From Symsagittifera roscoffensis (lineage: Eukaryota; Xenacoelomorpha; Acoela; Convolutidae): a DNA stretch of 64,000 nt. The stretch lies in the NCBI RefSeq assembly GCF_963678635.1, contig NC_087069.1:13492660-13556659 (forward strand), in the 5' to 3' direction. The notes beneath the pieces were generated by a model. That model was not told the DNA's origin, made no database searches, and was given only the letters and a program-made list of their open reading frames with translations. The translations under genes and the position numbers were made by a program. Shown in pieces: positions 1 through 10,989 of the stretch (positions are counted from its first letter, which is position 1; every line of letters starts with the position of its first letter).

Positions 1-730
1 ACACACGCATGATGAAGATCATTTTCATCACCCACAAATCCTTAAATTAGCCTCCGGTACACACACCGAATGGATTTTAAATAGAAATAAAAAACACAAT
101 GAAATTTACCAAAGAGTAACAAACAAATTGTTACAAAGGCAAAACATTAACGAACAAATAAATTCATGCTTTACACCAGCCTCAGATTTAAAAATTGAAA
201 CATTTGTCTTAATACCTAACTTTAATATACAAAAATGAATTTCTAAAAAATTACAACCCCTTTGCAAGGGACCATACCAAATAATCGCCAATCCCACTGA
301 CGTAACATATAAAATTACCGATTCAGACCAAAAAGAAATTGTTCAACATCGAAACAATCTATTGCCTTACTACCCAAAAGAATACGCACTACGCGAATTA
401 ACTCAATTATATTTTTTCACAAGTTTAAAAGTTATTCAAAATCACCCACATTTGGAAAATGAAATAATTGAACAAAACGACATTCACCTTGAAAAACAAA
501 ATAAAAAACCAACTACAACCCAAAACAATACAAGAAAGCTAGATCAAAAAATACCTCAAAAAGAAAGGATAAATAGAAAAATGATAGAAAAAATTATACC
601 ACAAGAACAAGTCGAGAAATCAGAACATATAGAGTCATCACGACTTAGAATTCAACCACGTAAAAACTACAAAACATTCATCCCACAATCTAAAATATTA
701 AAGAAAGTTGAATTTCAAAAACATCTTTAA
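1..730 (+). pseudogene. pol: pol 3' end: Ty3-type integrase C-terminal (GPY/F-like) region
   Basis: One reading frame runs through this stretch with a single in-frame TGA at 236-238. Just after that stop it reads KLQPLCKGPYQII, followed by a VTYKI motif and QHRNNLLPYYP. This matches the GPY/F module and the (H/R)xNxLKPY-like segment at the C-terminus of Ty3/gypsy integrases, which contacts DNA or chromatin. The last 100 or so codons are Lys/Gln/Asn-rich and end in a basic stretch (RLRIQPRKNYK) like the basic tails of many pol polyproteins. The integrase core is upstream of the window. No ATG fits the family here because this is the end of a polyprotein; the apparent start at 362 is only an internal TTG. 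The stop makes it a pseudogene unless read through. Confidence 0.75.
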
Positions 731-1323
731 TTTTAAAATTAATAACCTTTGCACCTCTGAAACATTTTGAACTTTCATTTTTCAAAATAACATGCTGACA
801 AACACGCAGCGAAATTAGTTCAAAATTAGCCAATAGGATTCATTCAATCCGTCACCTTCTACAACTATAACACAAACCAATTAGACGAAGGATATTAAAC
901 TCCAGGCATATCTATAACAATAACTTTACAACCTCCAGGTTAAAAATAAGCTAACCACTCAAACTAGACAACTAAAATAAATACCACCATAATATCATAA
1001 CCCTCCCTTATCTAATAACGCAAAGATCAACAAGATTTTCCCAACTCAGACCTCAAAAACCCCCCAACCAAAAATGATAAATTAGCCTAAAGTAAAAATA
1101 CGACCATATTAAATTAGCCTAAAGTACAAAAATCTCAAAAATACCCCAGATCACCTGACGAATAAAAATAAAGTAAAGAAGACCTCCCAAACACCATAAA
1201 ATTCGCCCCCAACAACTTTTCACAAAACTCAACCCACTTGTCAAAAAATGAATAAATAATTCGACCACACTTGAAAATTGCCCCAAAAAACAAAAAATAT
1301 TGGACCAAGAAGCCATTTCTTAA
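731..1323. other. Non-coding spacer with a short direct repeat
   Basis: No supported gene lies between pol and the small membrane ORFs. The 17-base string taaattagcctaaagta occurs twice, near 1079 and 1110, and a related taaattagcct lies near 44. The spacer could hold a splice acceptor or promoter for the downstream genes, but none can be defined from sequence alone. Confidence 0.4.
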
Positions 1324-1551
1324 ATGCTCTTCTCTCGATCAGTCAACACAATTTTCAACATTTTCATACACTTTCTAACAATACTTAAACTTTTATTCAT
1401 ATTTCTCTTTGATACTTTTGAAGCTTTTAGAATAATTTTAATCATTGTTTGCAATATTTTTTTAATTTTCTACTCCCTATTTGAAATAAATCTCCAACTT
1501 TCCCAAGTCATTGACCATACTCACAGGTACGAAAACCCAAAGTTTATTTAA
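1324..1551 (+). CDS. Small hydrophobic protein, two predicted membrane segments (75 aa)
   Basis: This 75-residue ORF starts at an ATG in the context TAAATG. Roughly residues 8-30 (Phe/Ile/Leu-rich) and 35-54 are hydrophobic enough to span a membrane. The C-terminal 20 residues are polar. I do not recognise a family. It lies between integrase and the envelope region on the same strand. The next ORF begins directly after its stop (TAAATG again), which suggests a pair translated from one message, or one broken gene. The size and two-helix form would fit a viroporin-like or leader protein, but that is inference only. AT-rich DNA easily yields Phe/Ile/Leu-rich chance ORFs, so confidence is limited. 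Confidence 0.35.
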   Translation: MLFSRSVNTIFNIFIHFLTILKLLFIFLFDTFEAFRIILIIVCNIFLIFYSLFEINLQLSQVIDHTHRYENPKFI

Positions 1552-1707
1552 ATGATACAAACCATTTTTAGTAGAACAGATATTTTTTTACTATTTGTAA
1601 TTTTTATAACATTTTTATCATCCCTAATATTGACAATATGCAAATGTATAAAGGAGGCACTCATAACATTCGCCTTAGCAACGATCCTTTTTAATTTTTT
1701 TCCTTGA
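1552..1707 (+). CDS. Second small hydrophobic ORF abutting the first (51 aa)
   Basis: The ATG follows the stop of the preceding ORF with no gap, in the same frame. About residues 11-31 form one strong hydrophobic segment ending in a Cys-Lys-Cys-Ile-Lys cluster, with a second weaker hydrophobic run before the TGA. No family is recognised. Because both ORFs share one frame, a single nonsense mutation may have split one membrane protein of about 127 residues with three segments. Alternatively they are two stop-start coupled products. Confidence 0.3.
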   Translation: MIQTIFSRTDIFLLFVIFITFLSSLILTICKCIKEALITFALATILFNFFP

Positions 1708-1741
1708 AGAATACTACAATAAACATAAATTTTTTCACTAA

Positions 1742-2877
1742 GAGAAATCAATCAGAAAACCCTCAAAAATTGCTAACCAACAATTACACAGTCAGTCTTC
1801 ATCGACATCATCCCAAGAAAACCCGACAATAACTACAACTACCCAAAACCCTCAAACATCTACACGAATTTCTTTCCAAGATAACCCATACACTTTTGAA
1901 GAACGTCACGCTCGCATATCTGAACCATTAGAACCAGTTCAGCGACAGGCACCTCTAAGTGAACCAACATATAATTTGTACCCAACACTACCACAAGAAT
2001 TAAGTAGAATAAGAAATATTAGTCAAAACCAAAATACAGTTGAAATAATTAGACAAATTAAACATCCACGACGAAATAGAAATTTTCAAACCCCCCGAGT
2101 TCATTTTGATATACCCCAATCCCCATCACCAAGTACTCCAGAAAATCCAAGTAACATATTACCCCTACACTTCTTTCACAACGTAGCACCTCAAGTATAC
2201 CCTCAGATTACTTAGGTTCAACACCAACATCTGAACAAAAACGTGACAATCCCTTTAACCCCCCAAACCAAACATCACGACTACCATATTGGACACCACA
2301 GTCATTCACACAAGGTGAACCAAATTTAATAAATGACCCAATAGACATTTCTACGGATACAACAACATCATCATCACTACCAGAAACATTATCACTACCG
2401 TCAACACCATCAATAAGGCAGATTTCACCGACGCTTTTCCCCCTAAATTTTCCAAATAACCTCGACGCTAGATATCGAGAACAATCATCAACAAATATCC
2501 CTTTAAGATTAGATTGGAACACGTTCACAGCACCCCCACCATTATTTGGACAACATCCGGAAAGAAACCGACTCCACAACTGGGCACTCCATAGACTACA
2601 GTATAGACAAGACATCCACGAAGACATTCGTGACCATAACATCTAAATACTCCAACAAAATAGTCTACAATTAAAGTTTGAAATCACGGTTAAACTTAAC
2701 AACATTGCTCAACATCCTTACCCACTAAACCCACCCAATATAACAGCTCAATCGCTACCACCATCATTTATAACAACTGAAGTAATATATAAATACGACA
2801 GATATACCGAAAAGACAATTGGTTACATCACATTTTATAACCCATACTCAGGATTATCATACACATGTATATTCTAA
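1742..2877 (+). pseudogene. Disordered Pro/Ser/Thr/Gln-rich frame upstream of env, frameshifted
   Basis: Two consecutive open frames make up this region. One is open from 1742 to the stop at 2213-2215 with no early ATG. A second, shifted by one base, is open from about 2215 to a TAA at 2644 and then on to a TAA at 2875. Both are low complexity and rich in Pro, Ser, Thr, Gln and Asn, with few hydrophobic stretches, so one disordered protein broken by an indel is the simplest reading. The last part, after 2644, is less disordered and contains aromatic residues. Its stop overlaps the env ATG by 13 bases in another frame. No homologous family is recognised. It may be an accessory protein or part of a spliced leader for env. 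Confidence 0.35.
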
Positions 2878-5582
2878 AAATATTGATATTTCTCCAACTC
2901 CTTTTTCTAATAATCTCCGATCAGAACACAAATCCTTCTCCCCGCACAGGACCCCAGGACTTATTAGTAACACACTACGATTGTGAAGAAAATGAACAAA
3001 AAACACAACACAAATATGCAATAAATCAAGTATCACAATGCGAAACGGAACCACAAGCTATAGAAACTACAAATGTAATAGCGACACTATATTCAAAAGC
3101 CCGAGCAACAACAGTCATAGGACATAAATTTAAAGCAACATTTTCCGAAAAGAAAGTACATTGTTCACAAGTTTCAAACGGAAATAAAAACCGACTTGAC
3201 CACGAATCATTCCAGCAAAGTAATATAGAACGACTTCAACATCTGAATCCCGATGATTGTAAAAACGAGCTACTCAGATTAAACATCACAAGAAATAAAA
3301 ACACCGACAGAAAAATTGTATATTTTCAAGTCTTTGCCGATTCTGTACATCAAGCAGAACTTGAAAGATATCAAGGACATATAAAGCTAGATGAAAAATA
3401 CCCATACAATGGCGCACACGGAAGATTAACTTATTTCATACACGATAAGCACTGGATAGCACACATTGGTATAAATAATCCATCAAACTGCAAAGCAGAC
3501 ACAAAAAATAAAGGATATCAAAAAATAATGTTTTTCGTTTGGAAAATACAACTCGAAAAAATACAACTCACACGAGATTTATCCGACAACACACTGATCT
3601 ATCAAGGAATTAGACTACCTTGTAAAAACGATCAAGGTTATTGTGATCCTACAACACGGACACAAGCAACAATTGTTTGGTTTTCCGAAGAAACATGTAC
3701 AACATTTCAAGTAGCAAAAATACACGCTCGAATGATAAAATTTCACGAAAAAGATTTTATACAATCAATTCCATATGAACAAGTCCATCCATCACGAAAA
3801 CAAAGTACTGATTTTCGAAATCTCCATAATATAGAAAATAAGTTAACACGTTTCCAAATATATCAAGAAACAGAAATCGCATGGAAATACAGAAACCCAC
3901 TTCACAAAACACAATATTCTGAAATATTAGTTGAATACGAAAAAGGTTTCGACATGACCACTGGAAAAATAAAAATTGATCCTTATGCCACAGGTCACCC
4001 TCTACACGAAGGAACATCATATATACCAGTTAACTTTCAAAAAAGTAATGGTCAACCCGGTGGACACCTAAAGCCACATGACACTAGAAGCACACGTTTA
4101 CAAGAACTATCACTAATGAATAATTCTTATTTTGGTAATATCCACTATGATATCCACTTAGATATGAAGTTAGACTACACAATTAGTCGAGTTTTTCAAG
4201 AAATGTCACTCTCCGAATTAGAAATAATTCACCAACTATGCGAATTAGAAAGGACACAAATCCTACAATCACTTGCACTAGCAGTGTTAAAAATACACTA
4301 CGCAGGATATTTATTATCAGGAAATAGATCAGATTTTCTAGACTACGAAAGAAACATTTTATGGTTTTATACTTGTACCAAAAAAGTATCACCACTATAT
4401 GTTTTTGAAGATAAACGATGCTACAAAAGAATCCCTATCTTTTATAAAAATAAAGTACATTTTGTCGACACACTTTCAAGACGAACATATTTTTGGGATA
4501 CCGCAGTCCCATGTGGATCAGAAAATAGCCACAATGTAGTACAATTGAACCCTGATGATGATAAATATTATCTTTTTACCCCATACCCCACGTTAATGCA
4601 ATCACTCAAAAAATTTTCACCCGAAAGCATCAGAGCTATTGCTCGTAATCCAAATATTGATTTACAATCAATTGGATTATATTCGAAATCCGATATCCAA
4701 CACCACATTAGAACACAACAATTCCAAAAATTATTAACACAAATGGACACAATCAATTGACCAAAATTTACGCAAACTTGCCGAAACCGCAGGATTTGCA
4801 GATATTTATACACAAGACTATAGCGGATATTTTAAGACATTAAAGACTATATATATCTAAACGAAGAAAAATACAGACCACAAGATATTTCCCCTATAAA
4901 TATTTTTAGCTTTGTTACACTAAAAAATGAAATTCTCGATTTTCTAGGATGGCCCTATTACATCTTAGAAAAATTAACTATCCTATACGCAATGTTTAAC
5001 TTTATAGAATTTCTTTTTTCACTCTTAAAAGGAATCTATAACACATGCATTATACACACACAAGTAAATAGACAAGCAAGTGTAGCACGCATACTATTTG
5101 CAGGATTTTTTGGAGTTTTTTCATCATAAATTAACAAAATTCTTCTAGACGCACAAATAAAAGAATATAATACAAAAATAGCGACAACACAGAACACATA
5201 CGACGAAGAACATAACAACATAGAAGTAATGCCTACAGCACCACAGCTGCCACCCCTACTAAATAGCCATCCATTATCTTTAGTCCCACGTAATTTCCAA
5301 AACCTAGCAATAACACATAACCCAAATTTTCGACCAAACATATTGCAAAGTCCCATACAACATATAATGACACATCATTCACAAGATGATAATACATATG
5401 AACAAATTATAGAACAACCCCATACCACCGCTTTTCAGTCTCAAAATAATCATTTTTTAGCCCACGATGAGCCGACAACTTGGATCCCTACAACGCTCAA
5501 ATTCCCATCCAACCAACCTCAACACTCCAATCACAATAATCCCACTTTTTGCTTTCCTGCCACCCGATTTTCCAACTATTAA
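2865..5582 (+). pseudogene. env: Envelope glycoprotein, class III monjivirus/chuvirus-like type, broken copy
   Basis: An uninterrupted ORF of 631 codons (2865-4760) begins at an ATG with a 17-18 residue hydrophobic signal peptide. It then shows the spacing typical of chuvirus and related glycoproteins: a YDC motif near residue 40, a Cys about 18 residues later, a Cys in KVHCSQ about 40 residues on, a later DDCKNE, and a conserved LPCKNDQGYCDPTT block followed by W and C. Homologues are class III fusion glycoproteins of Monjiviricetes, which several invertebrate LTR elements have captured. After 4760 a short stretch continues one frame over. The original frame resumes near 4850 with hydrophobic membrane segments (about 4920-5050 and 5085-5125), a TAA at 5127, and an open tail-like frame to 5582. 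Two compensating indels plus one stop are therefore present. The tail overlaps the next ORF by about 115 bases in a different frame. This is the envelope of the element, now defective. Confidence 0.65.
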
Positions 5583-7421
5583 TATAACATCAAGCATGAA
5601 TTCGGATACTAATTCAGATATTTCAGTTTTATACTCCATTTCACAACTTAATAACCCTAATATAGAAACCCCTGACGAATTTGCAGACTCCGAACCATCT
5701 CCATCTAATAATTTTCAAACCAACTCCTCAGTTTTTTCAAAACCCCCTTTTCAACCGATCCCACTAAATAATCCACTCCCATCCGTTTCTACTCCCTCTT
5801 ATGCTTCACAAGTAACCCCAACCTATTCTCCATTTCATTCCGACCGATCATCTAATTCTCCCGATACTCCCCAAATCTCCCAGGAACTCGATAATTTTAT
5901 CACCCTACAACAACAGCTAATACACCCTAACACCCTCACTATAAATCAAATTTCATCCACAATAGAATCCTCAAACCCACCTACTCCTACATCCTCCTCA
6001 GCTTATACTGCATCATTAGCACAATCATCCACATCCACCGAATCATCAAATAGCACTCACCGAGCTTATCGCACTTTTAAAAGAAAATTCCCAAACCATC
6101 CATTCCCGACCAAACCAGGAACAGCCTGCGAATATATTAATCATCCACACCACACCAACACGAAAGATTTTCTAGCAATCACCTTACCCTCATTCCCACA
6201 ATATACGTTAAACACACCTAACGACACTAACGACACACGTAGTTTTGTAGATGAACATGTTTTAATGCCTACACTTCATTGGACAGCATATTACCATTTT
6301 ACTAATCCCCTTTGCCTGCCACTATCTAATACTCATAACGATATGGAAAAGAATAAAGATATGCTATATAGACTCACCGCAACACTAACATCTAGACAAT
6401 TTACTTATATAGGATATAAAAAATCACTAAAAACATTCACTGCACCCCGAGCTAACGAATTTACAATAGAATATTACGACCATAATATCATCCGAACTAA
6501 TCAAGACCAATTTCTAGATGACGACCGCTTCGCTAGCCCACAACTAACAGAAAAATTCTTCATCAAAACGTCATATGTATTCACACTTGATATTTTTGAT
6601 AGAAAATATGATCACATCATTTCTGAAGCACTAACTGATATGCAAGCTTACGAAAGTTTTAAAGAAAAATTTCAATTATTTTCACTAACCTTTCACTTCC
6701 TTGCACCACATGAACGCGATTTGCACTGTTCACACGACATTATGTTACGCACTAAACAGACTCACACATATACATACTATCGCTTCATACAAAATCATTT
6801 TGATCTACATACTCCATCAAGACAACCACACCATCGTTTTCAGTTTCTTAACTCGAAGTACACTTCACAATTTTATCTTAATTTCACCTATTGCATCAAA
6901 GATACTAACCTCCACGGCATCCTCCGCAATTATGACCCAGTAACACAAATGTATATATTTTGTCCCATCACGAAGACCTTTAATGCCGAAGAATCCAGAC
7001 CCTTCCTTATCCCACATGAATTTATCCAACCTATAGAAATCCCTATATTAGAATTTATTCACAATACTAAATATAAACACAAAATATATAACCTCATTCA
7101 AAACACACCTTATGAGTTTGCAGTAGGCACCGAAGAACTAAAAACCATTAAAGCACTTCAATTGCTTTGGCCACTGCTCCAAACTAAAAACATCATTCGC
7201 ATACTAGCGAAATTACTAACAAATTCAGACATAATACGCGACATCTTTCCCCACGGCTTTTCCCAGACGATTAACAGGTAAGTATAATTTAAAAATCTTC
7301 TTAACTAATAAATTTAAATTAATACTAACCATTCTTTACTCATGTTTCTTTTAGATTTTTAGTCTTCTTACCACGATCATCTGCAAAAAACAGAAAAGAA
7401 AAAGAAAAAATAAAAACTTGA
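5467..7421 (+). CDS. Unrecognised 604-codon ORF with spliced lysine-rich C-terminal extension
   Basis: This is among the longest intact ORFs in the window (5467-7281 unspliced). The first ATG at 5467 overlaps the env tail; an ATG at 5596 is a plausible alternative start. Residues 1 to about 200 are disordered (Ser, Pro, Thr, Asn). From about 210 to 600 the sequence looks folded, with many His, Tyr and Phe, scattered Cys, and a Leu/Ile-rich end. I recognise no family: there is no zinc knuckle, protease, polymerase or signal peptide motif. The frame ends in CAG|GTAAGT at 7277/7278. Splicing the 77-nt intron restores an open frame of 22 further codons ending in TGA at 7419-7421 with a Lys/Arg/Glu-rich tail, possibly a nuclear-localisation or RNA-binding tail. 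It could be a gag-like or accessory protein of the env element, or an unrelated gene. Confidence 0.55.
7278..7354 (+). other. Predicted 77-nt spliceosomal intron
   Basis: The donor is CAG|GTAAGT, a perfect U1 consensus. TACTAAC lies at 7323-7329, identical to the optimal branch-point sequence. A T-rich tract runs into TTTCTTTTAG at 7345-7354. The 25-base distance from branch site to acceptor is normal. Splicing keeps the 604-codon ORF open, whereas the unspliced frame stops three bases into the intron. Confidence 0.7.
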
Positions 7422-8010
7422 TAAAATTATTCTAAACTTCATTAATATTTTCCACAAGATAATCTGATAAAATTCATACCAAATGTAGTAAATTAATCTA
7501 TAAATTATTCCCCCAAAAAAGCAGTAAATTTAATTATTATGAAAATTTATAACTCTAAATTTCCCCCAAAACTAGCAGTAAAATTGAAATTCTATGTAAT
7601 AAATTGATAAAATGAAAATGCAGTATTAACCTTTTAATATTTTCATTCACTCGCACAGGAATTTTATCCAAACTCGCACAGCTCGCCCACGAAGAATTGT
7701 TTAAATAATGATTTTCAGTTTCAAGTTTTCACACTCAACAACTCTAACACACGATAACAAGTTTCAAACTTTCCTTTAACCCGGTTGGAAAGGAATTATA
7801 TACTAAACCAAATTAACCAACGCAGCTTACGAAACACCACAAATCACAAAATAACAGCATGACTAAGAAAAGAAAACCAACGGTACCCAAATCGGATTAA
7901 CCCAGTCTAAAACTGGACAATTAATTCTTTTGAAGACTATTATAAAGTCTAAGAAAGAAATAATAAAACACAAAAAAGTCGAAAGAAAACCCATAACAAA
8001 AAAAATTTGG
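7422..8010. other. AT-rich spacer with a ~27-bp direct repeat
   Basis: No supported gene. Two related strings, ttcccccaaaaaagcagtaaattt near 7508 and tttcccccaaaactagcagtaaaatt near 7559, form a direct repeat about 50 bases apart. A Lys-rich 80-codon frame starting at 7930 runs into repeat R1 and is not supported. A retroelement 3' end could lie here but no LTR pair is available to define it. Confidence 0.4.
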
Positions 8011-9300
8011 TTTTTGAAAAAAAGGACACAACCAAAGGAACATAAGAAAGACCAACATAAACCCAACATAAAACGTTATCACATATCAGGACCTCTCAAA
8101 GAAACCGCACGAAATCATACTCCCACTCCTGGCCTAACCCACCAGAGAGGACGTCCTGAGCATGCTCTATAGCCGGCCTAACCCACCGCGCTACATCCAC
8201 GCTTTGCGACCACAGTTCTATTTTTAATAAGAGGTACTCAAGGGTGAGTAACTCTTCAAAATAACCGAACTAAAACAAAATGCTTTTGTGAAAACAACTA
8301 ACTAATTCATAATTAAAAAACTGAACTAATAAAAATTTTGTAAAATGTAAATCATACCTTGCAGTATATAGGTCAGCACACAACAACAAAGACGAACATC
8401 CAAAGACAAAATGACCCCACTACACTCGAACAAGGATGGCTAACCACAACCGATATGCCGTCCACAATCACAACTCAAAGGATTTAGAGTACGACTTGTC
8501 TTCGCAGAAAAGGACTTCATTGAACTAGACCAATGACCACCTCGATGTTCAAGTATACGTACAGATCCGAGTTACAAGATATCCTCTCCACGCACAATCT
8601 CCACGCCATTCCCAGACGAGTTTGAACACAAAACAAGTTCTCTACATAATACAGAAAAACCCGTCATAGCAAACCATTTTGAAATCAGATTGATTTCGTT
8701 GGGAAACACAGTCGTTGTCACAAGAAGACACAACGATTGATGCCCCTAACTCCAGCGTCCTGGAACTTCTCTAACAAGAGGAACCGGACAAGAATACGAT
8801 GTTCGCCAAATACCAACGTTCATCATCCATCCGTTGAATTGCAGAAAGATAATTCTAAAAAACTCTGTAAAACCCGGATGGGTGGAACCTGATCTAAACT
8901 ATATTTTATGATTGGATAAATTAGATATTTTACCACTGTAAAGTATTTAATATTAACCAATCATGATCGATCTGACAAACAACCCACTTATTTGTAAGTG
9001 CTGAAATTACTTGTAATTTCAGCACCAGAGAGATTTGAATTTAACTTAGAAATTAGTTGTCTCTCCAAGAGAACTTCAGCAGCCGCAACAAATCAGTATA
9101 CCCTAGATCTATTGAGCCTAGCAGAGACTAGTTAATTACCCTGAGACTAGAAAGTATAAGAGTAAGATTAGGATCGGTATTAGACTAAGAAGTTGCACGA
9201 ATCTATCCGGCCGAAAATAAGATAGCGTGACGAGCAGACGGTGTACCCTATCCGAAATTACTCTATGAGTTAACCACATCGGTCCTAACTCAAAATTTTT
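8011..9300. repeat. Dispersed repeat R1, copy 1
   Basis: This segment of about 1.3 kb is nearly identical to 18170-19436 and clearly but distantly related to 49942-51000. All three begin with tttttgaaaaaaggacacaa (with small variations) and share blocks such as taagaggtactcaagggtgagtaact, cccggatgggtggaacc and caatcatgatc. On the minus strand, a block at about 8130-8200 carries two copies of GGTGGGTTAGGCC and a TAGCGCGGTGGG string close to an RNA polymerase III box A (TRGCNNARYNGG), hinting at a tRNA-derived head. No convincing box B or ORF is seen. It is most likely a non-autonomous element or solo LTR-like unit. Confidence 0.65.
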
Positions 9301-9304
9301 AAGT

Positions 9305-9545
9305 GCGCTTTCGGCGCCAATATATACTAACTTTTTAGGGGGGAAAGCGCGCCAAAAAAACGCAATTTTTTTTGTCAAAATTTTCCAAAAATGCCTTAAA
9401 AACGCCATTTTTGGACTGTTTTTTGTCAAAAACTTGCCTGCCACGCAGAAGATTTGGTCGAAATGGGTTATTTATGGTGATTTATGAGAGCTCAGAAAAT
9501 CAATTTGGTCGATCTAAAAAAAAGGTCGATAAAACTTTGGAAATT
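9305..9545. repeat. Dispersed repeat R2, copy 1 (CG/AAAA-rich block)
   Basis: This block is homologous to 22285-22525. Shared features in order are ggcgccaa, an agggg(gg)aa(a)gcgcgcc stretch, poly-A/T tracts with cgcctta-like words, and gagagctcggaaa/gagagctcagaaa followed by tcgat(c)gacctg. It abuts the end of R1 copy 1. At the matching place after R1 copy 2 the assembly has Ns, so R2 may be part of a longer R1 unit. Confidence 0.5.
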
Positions 9546-10528
9546 TTTTGAAGTTTTCTTTAATCGATTGGGGAAGAGGATGCAGTTACCTTGCAAAGTT
9601 CTAAAAACCAAGCTAGCAAAAGCATCAAATTTAGGCAGTATAACAGAAGATTATTTTCTGTTTTACTTGAAGATAGATAACGCTCATGTTGGTTACTAAC
9701 ATAATCACGTATTACCTGTAGCAGAAATACACGACTGCAACTCGGTTGTCAAGGTGAAGGAAGAAGAAGTCCAAGTCCCCCTCGTGAATACCCCGAGTGC
9801 TTGTGGAAAAATACTCGGCCAAGGTCGACTGTGACTGAGGTGGTTGGTGCATTTTCTGGTCTCAGGCTAATTCTTCATCCTGATTGTTTTACGGTAACGA
9901 GGAAAATATAACTTGTGAGCCCCAAGAATTAAATTTTTTAAAGGACATTTTTTAAGCAACCAAAAAACCAAATTAAGAGCAAGGAGTTATCAAAAAAGTC
10001 CTTTCACAATAATTTAAGATAATGATTGGTAACTGTTTTAGAAGAAAAACGGTTAAAATGGCGTCAAATTGTTGTTTTGAAACGGTTTTGGTTTTTAATT
10101 CAATAACTCGACTGTGAAAATTCAAAAACTTTTTTTTAAATATACCATGAGATCTGGTTTTAGATAATACATGGTCTCTCTCCATTATAATTTTTTCCGC
10201 TTGCACTACATATCAGCGTGATTGGTTCTTGACGTTTGCTAGAAGAAATTTTTAATTTATTCTTTAAATTGTCTTTTAAAAAACGCGCTTAAAGTTCAAA
10301 AAAAAATTTTTGACAAAGTTGCAAAGTTAGGGGACCGAGCCAAGAGATTGTTATGAATGAATGGTGCGGATGATGAAAAAAGCCTTCTGATTCCCTGGGC
10401 AAGTTGAGTACACTTCTGATTATTCGAGAAGAATCCCTGGTAGCAGATGGTCGAATTAACCGACAGGTAGTACCAGCCTGCAAAAATAGGGAAAAAGTAA
10501 TCGACTTTTGATTCGGATTTGCTGAATT
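9546..10528. other. Intergenic stretch without a supported gene
   Basis: Short frames only (such as a 71-codon frame from 9484 and a 77-codon minus frame 9973-10206) with no family signal. The five bases before element B (10524-10528, GAATT) are one half of its target-site duplication. Confidence 0.5.
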
Positions 10529-10784
10529 TGTGATACCTTCAGTGATGACGAAGAGCTTAGAATTTTTAACTAATAAGACTTTCAAATGGTAAATTTAGAC
10601 TGATCTTTTTGTCGTCTTTTTGGTGCAGATGCTCTGATTAGTTAACTGAGATCCGTATTTATTTACGGTAGACTGACTAGCAGTCTTTCTATGTTTAGAT
10701 CGGCACATAATGGCTCATAAATCGGCACAATTGATCGGCACAACAACAAGATCACCTCAGGGTTACTGTAACCGCAGTACCACA
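10529..10784 (-). repeat. Element B 3' LTR (256 bp)
   Basis: It matches 16340-16598 through blocks such as agactgatctttttgtc, gtagactgactagcagtctttctatg and ccgcagtaccaca. On the element strand it starts TGTGG and ends in CACA. The two LTRs differ by many substitutions and small indels, so the insertion is old. Confidence 0.85.
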
Positions 10785-10989
10785 CTACCCTGAGTTTTAA
10801 TTAACTATAGATTATAAATTTTATCGCACGTAGGAGTTTTAGTACTCAGTTTAATAAATTTCGACTGCATGTTCTTTTTTCAGTATTTTACGCTTAAGCC
10901 GCGCCTCTATGTTTTTTGGCCTCTTCTAGTTGGAGTAGTACGCTCCAAGCTGCAATCTACGTTTTTGTAAAATCCAATAATGAATATGC

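Larger units (their letters stand above)
1..7421 (+). mobile_element. Partial envelope-bearing Ty3-like retroelement (5' part outside window)
   Basis: All significant frames from base 1 to about 7.4 kb are on the plus strand and share a very A-rich, G-poor sense strand. The order is integrase C-terminus, two small hydrophobic ORFs, a Pro/Ser/Thr/Gln-rich frame, a large envelope-like glycoprotein and a 604-codon ORF with a spliced end. Integrase followed by env is the order of endogenous-retrovirus-like Ty3 elements. No LTR pair can be recognised because the left part lies outside the window, so the right boundary is only the end of the last coding exon. Stops and frameshifts in pol and env show an inactive copy. 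That the 604-codon ORF belongs to this element is inferred from strand, spacing, overlap with env and base composition. Confidence 0.6.

Noticed and set aside
7930-8172. 80-codon Lys-rich plus-strand ORF
   Set aside because: Its second half is repeat R1, which is non-coding in its other copies, and it has no family signal.
8120-8215. tRNA gene on the minus strand within R1
   Set aside because: Only a box-A-like word is visible; no cloverleaf or clear box B can be drawn, so it is noted as a possible tRNA-derived feature and not called a tRNA.
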